A DNA stretch of 64,000 nucleotides from Excoecaria cochinchinensis (Eukaryota; Streptophyta; Magnoliopsida; Malpighiales; Euphorbiaceae), in contig CANTUQ010000076.1 in the NCBI GenBank assembly GCA_947683425.1, forward strand, positions 682,001 through 746,000. The letters are read 5' to 3'. The notes beneath the pieces are model-generated. The model was not told where the DNA came from and made no database searches. It saw nothing but the letters and a program-made list of their open reading frames with translations. A program made the translations under genes and the position numbers. Below, in pieces: positions 11,097 to 24,469 of this stretch. Each line of letters starts with the position of its first letter. The first letter of the stretch is position 1.

Positions 11097-14000
11097 TGTG
11101 CCGCAAGTGTGACAGAAGGGTATATTGAGGTCTGTCGCGAGCACAACAAGTGTTGTGATCGTAACAGAGTTACAAGTTATGAACACTTGCTAATTGTCCT
11201 ATTTTGTGCGAATTATGATATTTGGCCTATGAATAATTATGCATATAAAAACTATAAATGTGTTGATCCATGTGAATATATATACAGTGAAGTGTGGACT
11301 TATTTGATAAGCCATATGTGTACGCAAGATATCAAATGATATGATATTACTTCATGTAGTTATATGGATGTTAAATAATGCGATAATATGAACATTAAAT
11401 GAATTAGTAATTTAGCCTACAAGTCGAGTAATGGATAGATAGGCATGCCTATAGGGTCAAGTGTTGCAGCCGAAGTATTTGATTCCCTTTGAAATCCCCA
11501 CTGCGTATAGAATTCCGTTTGGATTCACATAAGCGTTTATATATGAATGAATATATCGGTACCTACGAGCACTATTGTGAAAGTGTTGTATCTACGGATA
11601 CTAATGTGATATGTGGTACTTATAAGTACTAATATGATACCCGTTATCCGCATCTATGAGTTGTAGGCAAGGTAAATAATGAATGATGAATTACTCATAA
11701 GTAATGTGAATATATGCATTATAAGTATGTGAATGTGATGCATTATGAAATTGCCACGTGATACCGGAATATATGAACATGATTTATTGACAGTGTTATC
11801 TGTATACTGAGGTCATTGATATGTTTTGAAGCATGAATATAAGGTATGTATTTTTTGTTATACAATGATTGTTATGAATAGAAATTATGCGTTGTTTCCC
11901 CAATAAGCATTATCGCTTAGCACAGGTGTTAATCCGTGTAGGTTCTGAAGTGAAGCGTAATTGAAGGATTCTCTCGCATCTTCTCTAGTCAACACACTTG
12001 GGTCCGCTATTTTGTGTAGGTCTTTTGTAATATGTGTAATGTAATTATCAGTTTTGGCATGTAAAAGAATGTGATGTAATAACTGAAGGTTGTATGTAAA
12101 CATAAGTTTAAACTTAATGATATGTATTGATCGTATGAGTTTTGGTAATGTATCCCGCTTGTGACGTGCGTCGAACCCCGTGGCCTCCCGAAAGCCCGCT
12201 TTAGGGCGATCAGGAGAGGTTCATAAAACTTGTAAGGTATTTACAAGTGCGTCTATTTTGGGCAACAATGAGGTTTCTTGGAGTCTCCACCTAATAGAAC
12301 ATTGGGAAGGGTTGTCTAGCCTCAGCGAGCCTAAGACGGCGCATACATATCCATCTTGGGCTAGCCAGAGAGATCTTGGAGGCCTTATCCTCTACCCCCT
12401 GGAGCCTAGGATTGTAAATTTAAGCCTTTTGGTGAGACTCAAGAGGTATCTTGGAAGTCCTAGACCTCTCGCCTCATTGAGCCCCAAAGACCAGAGTGAG
12501 TTCGGGACTTCTCATTTATTTGTACCTTGATCAATATTATGATTAAGTTTTGAATTTATTGTTTCATCAACTTTCCACACGATGCATTTAAATAAGGCGC
12601 AATCATTCACGTCAAAAGCAATAAATAAAGTATTATTAAAATAAACATCCTCAAAATAAATTACAATAAAACTAGGGGCAGAATACAACCCCCATTCTAA
12701 ATAAAATACAAAACATGCATAAAACGGGATATTCATTAATGACGAGGACATTGGTCCTCACATGCATATTTATAATAAAACGATTTTGATGTGATGGTTT
12801 TATTTTGGATGGAAAAAATTGAGACATTGGTCCCATTTTTATTTAGGAAAAAAATTCAAATTAATTAATAAAAATGCTTTGTGATTTTTTCTCTAGCGCC
12901 TAAAATAAACAAATTTATAGGAAAATTACATAGCAAAATAAATGGAAAAGCAAAATGAATGAAATATTGTAAATAAAATAAATAAATACTTGATCCCAAA
13001 CGAGGCTTCTGAATCTTCCCGTGTGCTCGCAAAAATGCCCAAGAAGGAAAATGAGATGTGAAATAAAAATAAAACACAAATAGAATAATGTTAGTAATTG
13101 AATCAATTAAAATAAATTAAATATAAAATAAAATAAAATGAGATAAAACGAAATGATATCAAAATAACAAATGAATTAACATGTTTACAATTTAAAATAA
13201 ATGAGAAAAATGTGTTATGAACAACAAATGGATTAAAAGATATAATTGGAATAAAATACAACTTGTTAATTAATGTGTAAAAATATGAACATGATAATAG
13301 TGAAAATAAATAAGTGAACAAAATATTAAATATATGATAATGACAATGGAAAAGAATAAAAAATTATTAAATAAATGACATGATTAATTAAATATGTTCA
13401 CAAATGAAATAAACCATTTACATGGCAAAAAGATCAATCAAAATGAATTAATTTAATTACATGTTAAAAATAATGATGAATTAAAGTGAAATAAATTAAT
13501 TACATGTTAGGAATTAAAAGAAATCAATATTCACATGAATAAAATAAATGAATGAGAATAATAATAAAAATATACATGTTAATAAATTAAATATAAACAA
13601 AATAAATAAATAAATAACTGAAAATAATAAAGATGAACATGAATAATTAAATATGAACAAAAAGAATAAGAAAAACAAGCACGGAATGTTTACCCTCAGA
13701 GTTTCGGATTCGATGAAGGTAAAAAGATGATTGATTTCCTTATTCTTGATTTGCAAGATTAGACTTGAATAATAAAAATGTTGGAATTTTATTCCAAGAA
13801 AAAAAAAGGCTTAAAAAATGGAGAAAGAAAGTCAACAATTCTTTAAAAACAAAAAATTAATTTTTTTGCCAAAAGAATGATTTTTATTGATTAAGAGAAT
13901 GAAAATGATGTCAAGAACAAACAATTATTTTGTTTGTTCCAAAGAAAAAAAATCATTTATGAGAAAAAAATGTTTTTTTAGAAAATCAAATGAAAAAATG

Positions 14001-15184
14001 GATTTTAGGAACAAACAATTATTTGTTTTGCCCCAAAATCCATTGTTCATCAAAAAAAGATTCAAAATAATAAAAAACCTTAAAAAAGTTTAATTGAAAA
14101 ACAAATAACAAATTAAGAAAATGAATTTTAAGAGCAGACAATTATTATGTTTGCCTCAAAATTCAATTGCATCAATAAATCTTCTTCTAAAAAGTGTTTA
14201 GAAGAAATTTTATTGGAAAAAAAAAAAATAACTAAAAAGATGAACTATATTTTTGTTGGGGGAAAATCTGGAATTTTTTCTTATAGAAATTAAGAGGAAG
14301 AAGAGAAAAAGATGAAGAGAAAAAGATGAAGAGAAAAAACCTTAAAAAAAATCCCCAAAAGAATTCCCCTTTTAGGCTTTCATCTCATTCTTTTTATATG
14401 AAGAAAATAGGAAAAATAAAATAATTAAAGGGATAAAATTTAATTAAATCAGATATTACCTATTTTAATTTTTAAAAATGGAAAAAATCCCTGAAAACCA
14501 TGAAAAAAGGGATAAAAAACTGATTTTTAGGTCCAAAAATCGGAAAAAAAAGGGGTATCAGACCCTTTAGCGACAGCCAGGAGTAGGGACGCCCGTCGCT
14601 ATATAGGGACGGGCGTCGGAGCGGCAGTGCTGCTCACATCCGCGCGCTCCAGCGCGCAGTGCGAGTAATGCTGCGCACGCTTTTAGCAACGTGCAGCATT
14701 GGCGACGCTGCGCGTCGCCTTTCCGCGCGCAGCGCATTGGCGCCTGCGAGCTGAGCGCTTGCGCGCCCGCGAGTTGGGCGCCAGTAAGCAGGCGCGCCGC
14801 CGCTCCTGAAACTCGCAATTCGATATTTTTTTTTAAATTGACTAAAAATACTTTAATTTTAAGCCCCTATTTTTCAAAACTAATTTTTAAAATATTTTTT
14901 ATTAGTTTTCAATTTTTCACTCCAAAATTCATATTTTACAAGGAAATCATCATTTTTAGCCTTTTTGCCTGTGGAAAGGCGTCTTATCATCATTAGGTAA
15001 CTCTGATCTGGACTAGCTCAGGACCCGGTGTCTACACCGCTGTATTTAATAGAAATTTGTTAATTCAGGATTTTGTTATACCTAACTTGTGCATGAATGT
15101 GTATATTGTATTGTGTTGCACATTATGGTGACCCTCTTCGACTGCCATAGAAAAGCTATTGTGTGGTCGGGAAGGAGCGTTACA
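11097..15184 (+). mobile_element. Old LTR J (unit 2 copy), interrupted by D
   Basis: Copy of 1641-5725; the LTR parts are 11097-12159 and 15042-15184. The differences from unit 1 are mostly single C/T or G/A changes, and the 13113-13130 stretch is shorter by about 13 bp. Confidence 0.7.
12160..15036 (+). mobile_element. Solo LTR D (unit 2 copy)
   Basis: It starts TGTGACGTGCG, ends GGTGTCTACA with the canonical CA, and is flanked by CCGCT at 12155-12159 and 15037-15041. It is 2877 bp, three longer than unit 1, with homopolymer and short tandem differences in the A-rich part near 14220 and 14310. Confidence 0.85.
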
Positions 15185-16229
15185 CGTTTTGCATGTCTTT
15201 AGGGGTATGAGAGTGGCCTAAGTAAGTGTTTACCTAAGTATATGTGCTTGGGACATAAGCAACATTAAGTGAATTGTTAGAATTAAGATTGGCATTTAAC
15301 CTTATGGACTAAATTGCACTAAGTGAATTAATTAGTATGCTAAGGTATAAATTAAGTTGAGTAAGAGTTTAATGCATAATTGATAAAAGATTAAAGGATT
15401 TAAAGAACAATTAGGAAGGATAGCCAATCATTAAGTGGCAAATATGTGGTGTGGACTTAAAGTTGGAAAAGGTGGATAAACATGGATTTATTAGCCATGT
15501 GGGGCAGTGGATAAGGAGCCAACACACGTTCCTTTTCCTCCTTCCTCCTCTTTCCATTTCTCCTTTCCTTAAGCTCTTAAATCCTACATTAATGGATGCT
15601 TGATTTGTCACTCAAATTGGCTAGTGGAGTTTTAGTGGCTGTATAAGCTTAAGAGGTAAGTAATTGTTAGTTTCTTCTCCTCTTATCTATGGAATTTTTA
15701 TAAGGTAAGAATTAAGTGTTTAGTGTGTTAATAGTGGTTTTGATGGACTTGTAGTGGATAAGCTATGTAGAGCTAAAGGCTAAGATAAAGTTGGAGAAGA
15801 AGGAGCAAATTGAGCTTGAAGCAAGGCAAGAAGAAGGTTTTGGAATTTTATTGAATTTCATGCTAATTTTGTTTATTTACTTTAATTAAGTTACTTTTGA
15901 TGTTATTGGGTTGATATGGGTTGAGTATGTGTGATGAATGGTGAGAATTAAGTTGATTTGGGTATGTTTATGAATGAGGAAGAAATTCTGGTTTAGGAGT
16001 AGAATGACCTTTGGGGACTATTTTGGCTATAAATCAAGTTATAGATATCCAAATAGCTTGATTCCAATTGGGTTAGAATTGGGACATCTTTTCTATAAAT
16101 GTTCTAGAAATAGTTATAATTTATTTTGGATTCTAAGGCCTTCAAACTTGCATAAAACAGTAGCTAAATTCTATAACAGGGTCTTTGGAGTAGTTTGGGT
16201 TTCTAAAGCCACATTTCCTTGGTCGTAAC
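15185..16229 (+). mobile_element. LTR fragment K (unit 2 copy)
   Basis: Copy of 5726-6770 with only a few substitutions. No coding content is supported. Confidence 0.6.
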
Positions 16230-16315
16230 TCTAGATAGATCCTCATACATATATGCTAGACTCAAACATCAAATAGACCAGAACCTTCTTAAACCTATGC
16301 TCTGATACCAAAAAC
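16230..16315 (-). mobile_element. Leader and primer binding site of element E (linked copy)
   Basis: GCTCTGATACCA at 16299-16310 is the complement of the tRNA-iMet-type PBS, adjacent to the LTR end at 16316. This copy is still connected to the remainder of the E LTR through H. Internal E coding sequence is absent to the left. Confidence 0.85.
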
Positions 16316-17243
16316 TGTAACACCCCGATACCCCCATAGGAAGGATACCAGAGCGCCACGCACAATCATATACATACACCCATGCATCACAAAAGCGAAA
16401 ACATTTAAACCGAAAGGAGATCAAAATTAACATATAAATATTACAATAGTATATTAGTAAACCTTTTTCATATACATAAACTGAAATATTCTTATACAAA
16501 AAGTTACTCTTTTAAATCAAAATCTCTTTATAAAACATATGCACATACATGGACAAAAGTAATAGCAAAAGACAAAAAGGACTTCATCTATAAACTCCTA
16601 ATGGCCGACCTACAGGCGCTCGTCACCAACTTGAACCTGCCTCCTACACGGGAAAACACCTATGCTAAGCGATAACGCTTAGTGGGGAGGAACAAAAACC
16701 ACGGGAAACATATATACAAATAATAATAATCAAATGCACAATCATTAGCTTACAAACACATAAGAACATTTATATAACCATATATTTATGCAATCTAAAC
16801 ATCTGTATGATCATATATTAACTGCATGCATAATCAGTAACTTACATGTTCATAGCATATACACTGAGGTATCAAGTAACTAAACATCAATTTATTTTAC
16901 ATCTAGTCGACATCATATTCATAAACATATAGAATACTCACGAGTAAAAAGTAAATAGCCAGTAATATCAAACTACAACTATCTCATCATATATTGTCAT
17001 ATCTCAAGAACTTAAATATGTAGCATATACTCATTTCATATCATCGGAAACATATAATAGCCTGATTACTCACTAAACTAGTGGATACGGGTACTATTGA
17101 TACTGATAGGACACAGTATGGGAAACATATGGAGACATGAGTCTCGTATCATATATACCCGAAGGTAAGGGGAGACCGAAGTCTCAAATCATATGGACCC
17201 AAATGGGGTTGACTTATATAACCCAAATGGGGTCAACATATAG

Positions 17244-19772
17244 TATAACACCCCCTTCCTATACGTAAGAGAACCCATCCGCAATGGAGTGAGAACCCGT
17301 ATGAGTAGGGGTGTCACCAAGCAAATCGATACAATAGCACTCATCCACATATATAATAAACATACATATATACAGTGGAAATAAAACTTTAAAACCAACT
17401 GAACATATACTCATAGATAGAATAATAATATTCACTACAACTGTTCTGATATTACCAAAACAATTACATCTTTAAGAGTTACAAAGCAAAAGCTGAACAA
17501 AAGACTAAATGCACTGAGAGATAACTATTACAAAAAGAATCATAATATAAAAAGAAGCTAAGTCCTATCATCAATCCCACTATGTTGGCTTGACTTGCGG
17601 CGACTCTCCCAAAAGCTATACACCTTTCGCACCTGCACGGATGAAACAGCCGTGATAAGCAATAACGCTTAGTGGGGAAACAAACAACAATATTATGGAT
17701 GGCCATTCACAATGGTCATCAAGGTAGATCACATACATATTGGCATAAGGTGAATATCATATAAGATATAATCGTAATTGAATCGCATTTATAAACTACT
17801 GATTCATATTCTCATAAATAGAGTTATTCAAATTCACATACTTATAATCATAGTCATTCGGATTCACATTCTTATAAGCATAACAGAACAAACCACAACA
17901 TCTGCTGACTCACAGTAGTGGATAACAAGTGAACGCATGGCGGTATAGGTTCAAACCACAACATCTGCTGACTCACAGTATAGGTATGAATCGAAAAGAA
18001 ATATCACATTTTTTCTCATTTCAAAAAATTTTACGGAGGGGATCTTAGACAAGATCAAAACACATTGAAGTTCGCGAGGACCTAAACAGGGACTTGATCA
18101 GTGTCTAGAATAGAACTGAGGGCTGCAGCTACTGAACTCTATTAGGCATGCCTAACTATCCACTTATTTGACTCTAGTAGGTCAAGCATAATCCATCATA
18201 TCACATTTATATAATTCATAAAATTATCCATGCATAATACATCCAATTATATTCATATACTTCATAAACTAGTCCAAGTATAAACCTAAAAGCATCACAA
18301 GTTTGAAAATTAAACATTGCAAATCACAAAAGAAAACTCCAAGTTGAAGCCAGGGGTGTCGTACTCGCGACAGAGCCCGGACTAGCCCCAGCTCGCGATC
18401 GCGGCAGCCTTCGCACTCGCATGGAGATAGAATTGCATCTCACTGTTGCATTTGCGATGGTCGTCGCGCTCGCGACAGTGAGCAGCCAACAAAAGCTATC
18501 GCGCTCACCCGCAGGCGCGCGCTCATGACAGGGGACTACCCACATAGCTCAGCAGCCAAGCGCTCTCTTACGCTCACGACATGTGTCGCACTCGCGATAG
18601 AGAGCTCTTGCTTAGGCCGATCGGTAACCCAAATCCGCCCGGTATGTGCGAGAGCTGAATTCATCGAGCTCAGTCGCGACCTCGCGACAGAGTCATGATT
18701 TCCAGCTCTTATGCGAAAATCTGCAAAATTTTGCACTTCCAAAACACCCAAACCTCCAATCTCAAACACAAATCAACCCAAACTTCATCTTACCTCAAAT
18801 CAACCTCCCCATCATCATAAATAACATAAAACACAACTTTAATCAACAATTAACACAATCAAAATCATGGATTAACATAATAAAGCTTCTCAAAAGTGAC
18901 AAACCCAGAAATTTCAGCAAAAATTCATCAAATCACAAATTTGCTTCAATAAATCATCTTCCATGCATCATAACTTAAATCAAACCAAAACCCATAACAT
19001 TTACACTAATATGAGCATCATCAAACCTCAAATTTACAGAAATTCATTTAACATACCAAAAATCACAAAATGCGCAAATTCAAATAAATTCCCAAACCTG
19101 AAATTCCTATGCTCCTAGTGGCAAGCTCCGCTCCCACTCGCCTTCTCTTTCCCCTTGGGATCTCGTGTAGGCGTTTCTAAACCCGAAAAACCCAAGAACC
19201 ACACAAACACACAAAAATCCTAAGTCAGGAACACATCTAACCAAATCAAAAGAAGAAGATGAAGAAGAAGGGAAAACTCACTAACTTACCAATAAAGCTC
19301 TTGAGAATTACCAAGAGCCACCAACAAAACAACCAAGAAGAGAAGGAATCAAGGTGTAGGAAGAGGAAGAGGAAGGAAGAAGAAGCAAAAGAGGGAAGGA
19401 GGAAGAGAACGGGAAAGCTAGGGCAAAATTCTGCCCTCTTTATCTCTCTCCTCTCTTCATATACCCCTTCTTAATTTTCCTTGCCACATGTCACCTTGAG
19501 ATTGGCGGGCTTTGATAATTTACACCCTACTCCCATGCAAGACACTACACACAAGGATAACCCTTACTAACTCATACACTACTCCCCTATGGGCATGCAC
19601 ACACACTAACAATACTCATACTCATACACCCCAATATCAAATATTCACCCACACTCTAATAAAGCCCACAAAACATATATATTACCCAAAATACCCTTAA
19701 AATATGCCAAAACACTCACACATGCACACATACACATGGTTCAAACTACTAAAGGGAAAACGAGGTGTGACA
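17244..19772 (-). mobile_element. H 3' LTR (linked copy)
   Basis: 2529 bp, from TATAACACCCCC to GGTGTGACA. It is the same as 7785-10330 apart from scattered differences and a shorter palindrome array (18350-18700). This is the copy physically joined to the rest of H; the other two LTR copies in the array arose by tandem duplication and not by insertion. Confidence 0.9.
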
Positions 19773-19863
19773 ACTCTCCCCTACTAACAAGAATTTCGTC
19801 CTCGAAATTCTCACCTGAACTGAACAACTGTGGATACTGAATCCTCATCGTCGCCTTTGGTTC
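19773..19863 (-). pseudogene. Polypurine tract and last pol codons of H, left of insertion A
   Basis: Chromodomain tail and polypurine tract, ending at GGTTC (19859-19863), the left TSD of A. The interrupted gene resumes at 28979 with GGTTC then CCTAGTTGC. The undisrupted equivalent in element A is at 22446-22540. Confidence 0.88.
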
Positions 19864-20242
19864 TGTAACATCCCCTACCCATACGTAGGGGAACCTATCC
19901 GTGAGGGAGTGAGAATTCGTACGAGCAGGGGCGTCACACAAAATAGAACTGTAGAAAACATACGATCATATAATATAAACATACATATAAACAGAGAAAA
20001 TTAAAACTTTAAAACCAACTGAGCATTCATTCATGATATAACAATATTCAATTACAAAACTGTTCAGATACCATCATAATTACATCATTTAGAGATACAT
20101 AGCGGAAGCTTACAAAATACTATATACAAGAGAGATCACTATTACAAAATAATGATGATACAAAAATACACTAAGTCCTATCAACAATCCTACTATGTTG
20201 GCTTGACTGGCGGCAACTCTCCCAAAAGCTATACACCTTCCG

Positions 20243-20289
20243 CACCTGCACGGGTGAAAAAACCGTGCTAAGCGTTAACGCTTAGTGGG
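20243..20289 (-). repeat. Double hairpin of A 3' LTR
   Basis: In sense: a perfect 18-bp palindrome CTAAGCGTTAACGCTTAG (20268-20285), then the paired arms GCACGG and CCCGTGC around a short A/T loop. The same two adjacent stems are present in every LTR of this type in the window, on both strands. Confidence 0.85.
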
Positions 20290-20949
20290 TAAACAAACAA
20301 CAATATATGGACAGCCATTCACAATAGTCGTCAGGCAATTCACATACGTAATGGCATACTGATAATCTTAAAGCATAATCACAAAAGAATTCCATTCATA
20401 ACCATTCAAAGGTTCAATAATTATATTCATATGCTCATATTAGAGTCATTCAGATTCAAATACTTATAATCATACTCATTTGGATTCACATACTTATAAT
20501 CATATTAGAACAAAACATATCACCTGCTGACTCATAGTAGTGGATAGCGAGTAAATGCGTAGCGATACCTTACAGGTACGAATCAACACGTAGCGGTGCC
20601 TTACGGGTACGAATCAAAAAATAGTATCACATTTTTCTCTTTTCAAAATATTTTACAAAGGGATCTTAAATAAGATCCGTACACGTAGAAGTTCGCGAGG
20701 AACTAAACGGGGACCTGATCAGTGTCCCGAACAGCACAGAGGCATGCCTAACTATCCACTAGACTGACTCTTGCAGGTCATGCATAACACATATCATGCT
20801 CAAGGCATATCACATAATTCATCATGAAGAATCATAATAGTACACATATATAAGCATAATTATTTCCATACAGTAGAAAAACCTCATGAAGAAATGATAC
20901 AAAAATCATTTTAGAAGAAAGGGACAAAATCGAAAAACAGGATGAAAGG

Positions 20950-21300
20950 GGGTCCCTGTCACGATCGCGACTGGTGTCACGCTCGCGACAGTGGCTGGAT
21001 GGCCTTCACGAGGGGAAGGGGCAAAGAGGTCACTATCGCGATCGCGACTAGTGTCACGCTCGAGATAGTGGCCGATAGGCCTGCGCGAGGGGAAGGGCGA
21101 AGAGAAGAAGAGCGTACGAGTCGTGAGACAACCTTCACGACTCGTGAACAACGTTCACTACTTGTGAACATGGTTCACGACTCGTGAACTCAGTTCATGT
21201 CTCGTGAACTCTCTGCCTTCCCTCGCCAACACGTGATTCGCTGCACCACTCGCGCACGCCAAAGCTTCACGAGTCGTGCTGCCCAATCACGAGTCGGGCG
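20950..21300. repeat. Palindrome array of A 3' LTR
   Basis: Two sub-blocks. 20955-21085 has CG-rich words, such as ATCGCGATCGCGAC and CACGCTCGCGAC. 21118-21300 has about five spaced copies of a different palindrome, GTTCACGACTCGTGAAC and one-base variants. Both occur again in the 5' LTR at 28285-28640 with substitutions, so the two block types are part of one LTR family. Confidence 0.85.
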
Positions 21301-22150
21301 CCTCACAAACAACGGAGCAAATCTCATGAAAACTGGAATTCACCCTTCTGTCCCGCTCACAAGGATGTCGTGCTCGCAACAGCATTGCGATTTCCAGCAA
21401 AACGCAACAAACCCAGATTTCCAACCACAAAACCATTTTGACAAAAAATCAAACCAAACCTCATTTTACCTTCAAATAAGCCTTCCACCATCACATATAA
21501 CATAACACACAACTTAATTCAACAATTTACACAATCAAAATCATACATTAATAAAATCAAGCTCCTCAAGAACACAAATCGAGAATTTCACAGTAAACAT
21601 TCATCAAACTTCAATATTGCTCAATACTTCAACATTCATGCATCATAACTCAAATCAATTGAATACCCATAACATTAACACTATAATATGCCTCATCAAA
21701 CATGAATTTTCCAGAAATCACATGCAAAGGCATAAATCACAATATGAACATCAACAATCAAATTCCAAACAAAGCCCAAACAAAATCCCAAACTTCTAAC
21801 TCCTATGCTCCAAATCAATGAGCACCACTCCCACTAGCCTTCTCCTTTACATTGGGATCGCGAGGAGGCTCAACTAATCAAGAACACCCAACAAAGACAT
21901 ACAAATACAAAACCTAAATTAAAACCCAATCTAAACAAAAAGAAGAACAGTGGAAGAAGAAGATGAAGAAGATGGAGAAGAACCCAACAATACATACCAA
22001 TCTAAGCTCAAGGGGATGATCAATTTCTACCACCACACTTGAATCCAAGCTAGGGCACACAAAATAAAAGAAAAGAGGAAGAAGGAGTAAAAGGAAGAAG
22101 AGGAAATGGGAAGAGGCAAATTAGATTTGCTGTGCCATTTTCTCTCTCTT

Positions 22151-22159
22151 CTATTTATA
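22151..22159 (-). promoter_or_regulatory. TATA box of A 3' LTR
   Basis: TATAAATAG on the minus strand, followed by AGAGAGAGA. It is the only such element in A, since the matching part of the 5' LTR is deleted. Confidence 0.65.
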
Positions 22160-22445
22160 CCTTCTTTCAAAATGCTCTAGCCAAATGTCACTCTTTGGTT
22201 GGTGAAACTTTACCACTCACACCCTACACTCATGCATGCCAATACACACAAGACTAACCCACATAATTCACACACTATAACTATATGCTCATGCACACAC
22301 ACTAACACACACCCACACAATATTACAGCCCATAAAACATGCATTTTACCCAAAATGCCCTTGGCACATGCCAAAACTCTCACACATGCACACATACACA
22401 TAGCAAATAGGGCTCAAACTATTAGGGGGGAATCAGGGTGTTATA

Positions 22446-22458
22446 ACTCTCCCCTACT
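22446..22458 (-). promoter_or_regulatory. Polypurine tract of A
   Basis: AGTAGGGGAGAGT on the minus strand, directly adjacent to the 3' LTR at 22445. It primes plus-strand DNA synthesis in this class. It also lies inside the pol reading frame, where it encodes SRGE. Confidence 0.85.
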
Positions 22459-23658
22459 AATAAGAATTTCGTCCTCAAAATTCTCACCTGAATTGAACAA
22501 ATGCGGATATTGAATCCTCATCATCGCCTCTGGTTCCCAAGTCGCTTTCTCGACCCCGTGATGTTGCCAAAGAACCTTAACCAAAGGGACTCGCTTGTTT
22601 CTCAACTATCTCACTTCCCGAGCTATAATAGCCTTCGGGTCTTCATTATAGGAGTAATCCGGCTGAATCCTAACCTCTTGAACTGACAACACATGTGACG
22701 GATCCGATCTATACTGATGAAGCATGGAGACGTGGAAGACGTCATGCATCTTAGCCAACTCCATTGGTAAAGCCAACCTATAGGCTACCAGACCAACTCT
22801 ATCCAAAATCTCAAAAGGTCCAATGAACCGAGGACTAAGTTTACCTTTCTTGCCAAACCGTAATACTTTCCTCCAAGGTGAAACCTTAAGGAAAACTTTG
22901 TCCCCGAATTCAAACCGAATATCCTTTCTCTTCAAATTGGTATAGGACCTCTGCCTATTCTTAGCCACCTTCAGATTTCGCTGCTCAACTCTGATCTTTT
23001 CTTTGGTATCTCTAATCATCTCTGGCCCAATAAAAGATCTCTCGGTTAACTTTGTCCAACAAACCGGAGTCCTACACGATCGGCTATACAAGGCCTCAAA
23101 CGGTGACATTCCAATGCTCAACTGATAACTATTATTGTAGCTAAACTCCATAAGCCGCACATACTGATCCCAACTTCCAGAAAAATCCAAAGTACAAGCC
23201 CAAAGTATATCCTCTAAAATCTGGAAAACTTGCTCGGACTGACCATCTTTCTGAGGACGAAATGTTGTGCTGAAGCTCAACTTGGTACCTAAAGCTCTCT
23301 GCAACTCTTTCCAGAACTTAGATGTGAACCTTGGATCCTGATCTAAAACTATCGATAAAGGCACTCCATGAAACCTAACTTCTTCATCCACATACACATT
23401 TGCTAACTTATCCATCTAGTAATCCACTCTAACCGGCACAAAATGCGCTGACTTTGTAAGCCGATCCACAATTACCCAAACCGAATCATGTTTCCTCTGA
23501 GTCACTGGCAATCCCGATACAAAATCCATGGCAATGTCATCCCATTTCCACTGAGGGACGGATAAAGGAGTGAGCAGTCCCGAAGGGACTTGATGCTCAG
23601 CCTTTACCTGCTGACATGTCAAACACTTTGTCACAAATTCCACAATGGCTCTCTTCAT
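22459..23658 (-). pseudogene. A pol: integrase and chromodomain
   Basis: Integrase inserts the reverse-transcribed DNA. The frame 23658-23416 carries the zinc-binding half (CLTCQQVK) and the first catalytic aspartate (DDIAMDF). The frame 23415-22606 carries the second (VLDQDPRF) and the glutamate (QSEQVFQILE), then the C-terminal domain (GKKGKLSPRFIGPFEIL). A stop separates the two frames just after VRVDY. Another stop after REV separates the chromodomain (LRNKRVPLVKVLW, then EKATWEPE) at about 22605-22500. The chromodomain places A with Tekay/Del-like chromoviruses, where it is thought to guide insertion into heterochromatin. Non-functional because of the stops. Confidence 0.9.
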
Positions 23659-24469
23659 CCCAAACCACCAGTAGAATTACTTCATAACCCAATACATCTT
23701 CTCACTACCATGATGCATAGTAAAGACCGTAGTATGTGCCTCACTCAAAAGTTTCTTCCTTAACTCATCATTCTCGGGCACACACAAGCGATCCCTAAAC
23801 ATAAGCACCCCATCCAAAACTGAAAACTCAGACTGCTTACCCTGCTGAACCTCTTGCAAAATCCATTGCAATCTCAAATCATCCTTTTGAGTGTCCACAA
23901 TCGACTGTCTCAAAGTCATCTTCACTCTCAATTGGGCAACCAAAGGCCCATCTGAATCGAATCTCCATCTGAATCACCTTAAGAACAAAGCCAAAATTGA
24001 CTTTTGACTCAAAGCATCCGTAACCACATTGGCTTTACCCGGATGGTAATCCACAATTAGTCGTAGTCCTTGAACAACTCTAACCATCAACGCTGCCTCT
24101 AGTTTAACTCTTTTTATGTGAGGAGATATTTCAAACTCTTATGATCTGTGAAAATCCTACACTTCTCCCCATACAGATAATGCGGCCAAATCTTCAAAGC
24201 AAAGATCACAGCCGGCAATTCCAAATCATACATCGGATAGTTCTTCTCATGTGGCTTCAACTGACAAGAGGCATAAGCCACAACTTTACCCTCTTACATC
24301 AATACACATCCGAGTCCAATACCCGAAGCATCACTGTACATCACAAACTCCTTACCCGAGGTGGGTTGAGTCAGAACGGGAGCTTCAACTAACAAATTCT
24401 TCAACCTCTCAAAGCACAGCTGACACTTATTCGACCACTCAAATCTGACTCCTTTCCTCAACAATCTAG
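23659..24469 (-). pseudogene. A pol: RNase H and linker, degraded
   Basis: 23943-23677 encodes the segment between RNase H and integrase, ending in SEAHTTVFTMHHGSEKMY with the two zinc-binding histidines. 24469-23944 is the RNase H part, readable only in pieces because of stops and frame changes: by comparison with 41797-41465 the DHKSLKY, SDASG and VDYHPGKANVV blocks can be seen, several altered. In H and G the same region is better preserved. Confidence 0.8.

Larger units (their letters stand above)
1..20501. repeat. Direct tandem array, unit about 9.45 kb
   Basis: Position 1 onward recurs at 9441 and at 18883 with very few differences, and everything between is repeated in the same order. 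The repeat breakpoints are visible inside an LTR: the sequence shared with the intact A LTR stops at 1603 and 11059, where the next unit begins (GATGGGATCGCC...), whereas the third copy continues into the full LTR after 20501. The window therefore holds a 1603-bp unit tail, unit 1 (1604-11059, 9456 bp) and unit 2 (11060-20501, 9442 bp). The units differ by scattered substitutions and short indels, such as a block of about 20 bp near 9853 absent from the first copy and a 17-bp loss near 18680. Duplication followed the insertions of H and A, since pieces of both lie in every unit. An assembly artefact cannot be excluded from sequence alone. Confidence 0.93.
19864..22445 (-). mobile_element. A 3' LTR (2582 bp)
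   Basis: It starts TGTAACATCCCC and ends GGTGTTATA (CA mutated to TA). In sense order: TATA box 22159-22151, donor-like GTATGT at 21997, possible acceptor AAG|TTTGGG near 21793, palindrome array 21300-20950, GGCATGCC segment near 20745, hairpins 20289-20243, end at 19864. It has no coding content; the 81- and 102-codon frames over the array are by-products of its repeated words. Confidence 0.9.

Noticed and set aside
21118..21300. Regularly spaced palindromic repeats resembling a CRISPR array
   Set aside because: The spacers are themselves repeat variants, the repeats are degenerate, and the block lies within an LTR of a plant retrotransposon and recurs in its partner LTR. No cas-like genes are present.
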